This document shows positions 6,396 through 8,155 of a stretch of DNA of 8,155 nt, piece after piece. The stretch is from positions 1-8,155 of the forward strand of contig JAFVRL010000033.1 in the NCBI GenBank assembly GCA_017504325.1, written 5' to 3'. Position numbers and translations under genes: made by a program. This DNA is from Lentisphaeria bacterium (lineage in GTDB: Bacteria > Verrucomicrobiota > Lentisphaeria > Victivallales > UBA1829). Position 1 is the stretch's first letter; each line of letters opens with the position of its first letter. The notes under the pieces are model-generated. The model had not been told where the DNA came from, did not search any database, and was given only the letters and a program-made list of their open reading frames with translations.

Positions 6396-6486
6396 TTTTC
6401 CTGCGTCCCTTGCGGGACTCCATTTATGGGGGGACTTGTGTCCCGGGGTTGAAACCCCGGGCTATACTCTACCGTCCCTGCGGGAC
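6396..6486 (-). repeat. REP-like palindromic element, copy B (inverted)
   Basis: The reverse complement repeats the plan of copy A: GTCCC-GCA-GGGAC (6474-6486), then the CCCGGGGTT/AACCCCGGG palindrome (6442-6461), then GTCCC-GCAA-GGGAC (6405-6418) and the GCAGGAAAA end. Over the first 46 positions I count 5 differences from copy A; the segment between the second and third hairpins is unlike it. In the third hairpin a C-G pair of copy A is a T-A pair here, so the stem is kept although the sequence changed. The copies are head-in from opposite strands with about 80 bp between them. Confidence 0.8.
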
Positions 6487-6605
6487 TTATTCTTATATTT
6501 CTCGAGTCAAGCAGAATTTCCTGATCGTTTTATGGAATATATATGAAAATTATGGGATAACTGTGAACAGAAGTAATAAAAAAACATTCTTTCTGCATGC
6601 AGAAC

Positions 6606-6634
6606 TTGAATTTAGTGTAAAAAGAAGCTATATT
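6606..6634 (+). promoter_or_regulatory. Promoter candidate of ffh
   Basis: TTGAAT (6606-6611) and TATATT (6629-6634) are separated by 17 bp, matching four and five of six consensus bases. Transcription would begin near 6641 and leave a leader of roughly 37 nt with AGGAG (6668-6672) five nt before the ATG. Confidence 0.5.
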
Positions 6635-6677
6635 TAACCTGTATATATAGTATTTAAAACAGCCATCAGGAGAAAAC

Positions 6678-8084
6678 ATGTTTGAAAATCTTACAAACAA
6701 ATTGCAGGATGCACTGAAAAAACTGCGCGGGCAGGCGGTCATCTCTGAAGCAAATATCGCCGAATCCATGAAAGATATCCGTGAAGCATTGCTGGAAGCG
6801 GATGTAAACAGGGAAGTAGCCGATGATTTTGTCAATAAAGTAGCCAAAGAGTGTCTGGGGGAAGCTGTTTTGCGCAGTGTCACCCCCGGTCAGCAGGCAG
6901 TCAAGATCGTCTATGACAAACTTACAGAATTTCTGGGAGAAGCCGAATCCCTCCTTGTTTCCGGCAAAAAACCCACGGTGGTGATGATGGTGGGACTTCA
7001 CGGTAGCGGTAAAACCACCACAAGTGCCAAATTGTCTGTCTTTCTGAAAAAACAGAATAAACGCGCCATGCTCTGCGCCTGTGACGTTTACCGGCCCGCT
7101 GCGATCGACCAGCTGGAGATCCTGGGAAAAGAAAATGATATTCCCGTATTCTCCCGCAGAGGGGAAATGGATGTGTGCCGTATTGCCACCGATGCTCTTA
7201 ATGAGGCACAGGATCAGTCTTTTGATTATCTTATTATTGATACCGCCGGACGCCTTCAGATCGATACGGACATGGTTCAGGAACTTGTCCGGCTCAAAAG
7301 CGTAGTCAATGCTGATGAGATCCTGCTTGTAGCGGATGCCGCATTGGGTCAGCAGGCGGTTTCCGTGGCAAAACACTTCCATGAAGCTCTTTCCATTACA
7401 GGGGTAGTGCTTACCAAAATGGATGGTGATGCCAGAGGCGGGGCGGCGATCTCCATCAAACAGGTCACAAATTGTCCCATTAAATTTGTCGGTCTGGGGG
7501 AACGGATCAATGAACTGGATATCTTCTATCCCGACCGTATGGCATCCCGTATCCTGGGCATGGGGGATATTCTCTCCCTGGTGGAAAAAGCCGCAGTGGA
7601 AATGGATCAGGAGGAGGCGGAAAAACTTCAGGAAAAACTCAAGAAAAATGAGTTCGACCTGGAAGATTTCCTTTCCCAGCTCCGGCAGATGAAAAAACTG
7701 GGCGGTCTGGAAAGTATCCTCAAATTCCTCCCCGGCGGCGATCAGCTTGCCAATATGCCCGAACTGGACGGCAAACAGCTTAAGGGAATGGAAGCCATTA
7801 TCTGCTCCATGACAAAAGAGGAACGGGCAAAACCTGAAAATATCACACCTTCCCGCAAGAACCGTATTGCCAAAGGTTCCGGAACAAAGGTGGAAGATGT
7901 GAATAAACTTGTCAAACAGTTCCTCAATATGAAACAGATGATGAAGAAAACCGGTTTATTACGCAACATGATGAGCGGCAATGCGCCCCTTTCCATGGGC
8001 GGATTAGGCGGATTCGGCGGATTCCGGGCTCCCTCCAGAGGAAGTAATTTTACTCCTCCCAAGAAAAAACGCAAAAAACGCTGA
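6678..8084 (+). CDS. ffh: Signal recognition particle protein Ffh (SRP54)
   Basis: The 468-residue GTPase binds signal sequences of nascent membrane and secreted proteins together with SRP RNA and delivers ribosomes to FtsY at the membrane. The N domain is about 1-90. The G domain has G1 GLHGSGKTTT (106-115), DVYRPAA (136-142), DTAGR (188-192), TKMDGDARGG (246-255) and GLGE (272-275), followed by FYPDRMASRILGMGD (283-297). The M domain (about 316-440) carries the RNA-binding signature SRKNRIAKGSG (392-402) and methionine-rich helices (MKQMMKK, NMMSGNAPLSM) that line the signal-peptide groove. The tail is a Gly/Phe repeat (441-449) and a basic PKKKRKKR end. Length is normal. The P-loop has His108 where Gln is usual. 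The start is fixed by AGGAG at five-nt spacing. The next gene begins 10 nt after the stop, so ffh and lpxB are probably co-transcribed. Confidence 0.98.
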   Translation: MFENLTNKLQDALKKLRGQAVISEANIAESMKDIREALLEADVNREVADDFVNKVAKECLGEAVLRSVTPGQQAVKIVYDKLTEFLGEAESLLVSGKKPTVVMMVGLHGSGKTTTSAKLSVFLKKQNKRAMLCACDVYRPAAIDQLEILGKENDIPVFSRRGEMDVCRIATDALNEAQDQSFDYLIIDTAGRLQIDTDMVQELVRLKSVVNADEILLVADAALGQQAVSVAKHFHEALSITGVVLTKMDGDARGGAAISIKQVTNCPIKFVGLGERINELDIFYPDRMASRILGMGDILSLVEKAAVEMDQEEAEKLQEKLKKNEFDLEDFLSQLRQMKKLGGLESILKFLPGGDQLANMPELDGKQLKGMEAIICSMTKEERAKPENITPSRKNRIAKGSGTKVEDVNKLVKQFLNMKQMMKKTGLLRNMMSGNAPLSMGGLGGFGGFRAPSRGSNFTPPKKKRKKR

Positions 8085-8094
8085 GTAGTACAAT

Positions 8095-8155
8095 ATGACG
8101 ACGGAAAAAAAATCTCCTCTCATCTGGATCATTGCCGGAGAAGCCTCCGGCGATC
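8095..8155 (+). CDS. lpxB: Lipid-A-disaccharide synthase LpxB, N-terminus (partial)
   Basis: Only 20 codons are visible: a short polar start, then LIWIIAGEASGD. The hydrophobic strand followed by AGE(A/T)SGD is the N-terminal signature of LpxB, the membrane-associated glycosyltransferase that joins UDP-2,3-diacylglucosamine and lipid X to make the lipid A disaccharide. No strong ribosome binding site precedes the ATG, which lies 10 nt after the ffh stop, so translation may be coupled to ffh. The call rests on this one motif and the reading frame, but the motif is distinctive. It implies a Gram-negative envelope. Confidence 0.8.
   Translation, partial: MTTEKKSPLIWIIAGEASGD

Larger units (their letters stand above)
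5998..6677. other. Divergent intergenic region between the pseudouridine synthase gene and ffh
   Basis: This 680-bp stretch has no credible coding sequence; the short open frames in it run through the palindromes and lack ribosome binding sites. It holds a promoter candidate at each end, a 12-bp direct repeat (TTTTGTAAAAAA at 6071-6082 and 6101-6112, exactly 30 bp apart), and two inverted REP-like elements in the middle. It is notably AT-rich outside the palindromes. I looked for a 4.5S/SRP RNA beside ffh and saw no supportable one. Confidence 0.7.

Noticed and set aside
6226..6486. CRISPR array
   Set aside because: There are only two copies, in opposite orientation, and each is itself palindromic with three stems; no regular direct repeats or spacers and no cas genes.
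6322..6637. Short plus-strand open frames between the pseudouridine synthase gene and ffh
   Set aside because: They pass through the REP-like element, lack ribosome binding sites and encode low-information peptides.
5998..6677. 4.5S (SRP) RNA gene next to ffh
   Set aside because: I could not find the conserved GGAA tetraloop stem with the usual asymmetric bulges; the hairpins here are explained by the REP-like elements.

Overview
The window looks like bacterial chromosome from a Gram-negative organism. It carries ffh followed 10 nt later by the start of a probable lpxB (lipid A synthesis), and two predicted lipoproteins. A Gfo/Idh/MocA oxidoreductase of the 'TYMxRWNR' type, the moderate GC content and the palindromic intergenic elements would fit the PVC/Lentisphaerota-Bacteroidota range. 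That placement is an inference from gene style, not shown by the sequence. No phage, integrase, insertion-sequence, CRISPR, tRNA or rRNA signal was found.

Layout. Positions 1-533 (minus) are the N-terminal 177 codons of a Gfo/Idh/MocA oxidoreductase that runs off the left edge. Positions 793-1497 (minus) encode a probable lipoprotein with an Ala/Pro linker and a Cys-rich repeated domain, followed by a probable terminator near 703-730. Positions 5997 down to 1726 hold a tight four-gene minus-strand cluster: an RluA-family pseudouridine synthase, a small BamE/SmpA-like lipoprotein, an XPB-type SF2 helicase and a DUF790/Bax1-type nuclease (gaps of 39, 27 and 3 nt). The 680-bp divergent intergenic region 5998-6677 has good promoter candidates at both ends and a pair of inverted REP-like elements. 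Positions 6678-8084 (plus) are ffh, and 8095-8155 is the start of lpxB.

The most notable content is the helicase-nuclease pair. It has the composition and gene adjacency of the archaeal XPB-Bax1 DNA-repair machine, but sits in a bacterial operon. The helicase keeps all core motifs, including the RED triplet after motif III and the QRLGRILR motif VI. The partner keeps the DUF790 'GP...YG' core and a D...E nuclease core. The two probably form a complex that opens and cuts damaged or forked DNA. The other cluster members (rRNA pseudouridylation, envelope lipoprotein) have no evident functional link, so the grouping may reflect shared transcription only.

Other points worth attention are a hairpin that buries the helicase ribosome binding site and contains the preceding stop codon, repeated C-x(6-7)-C-x4-H-x9-C units in the lipoprotein, covariation between the two REP-like elements, and a recurring TTTTGTAAAA-like motif in several intergenic regions.
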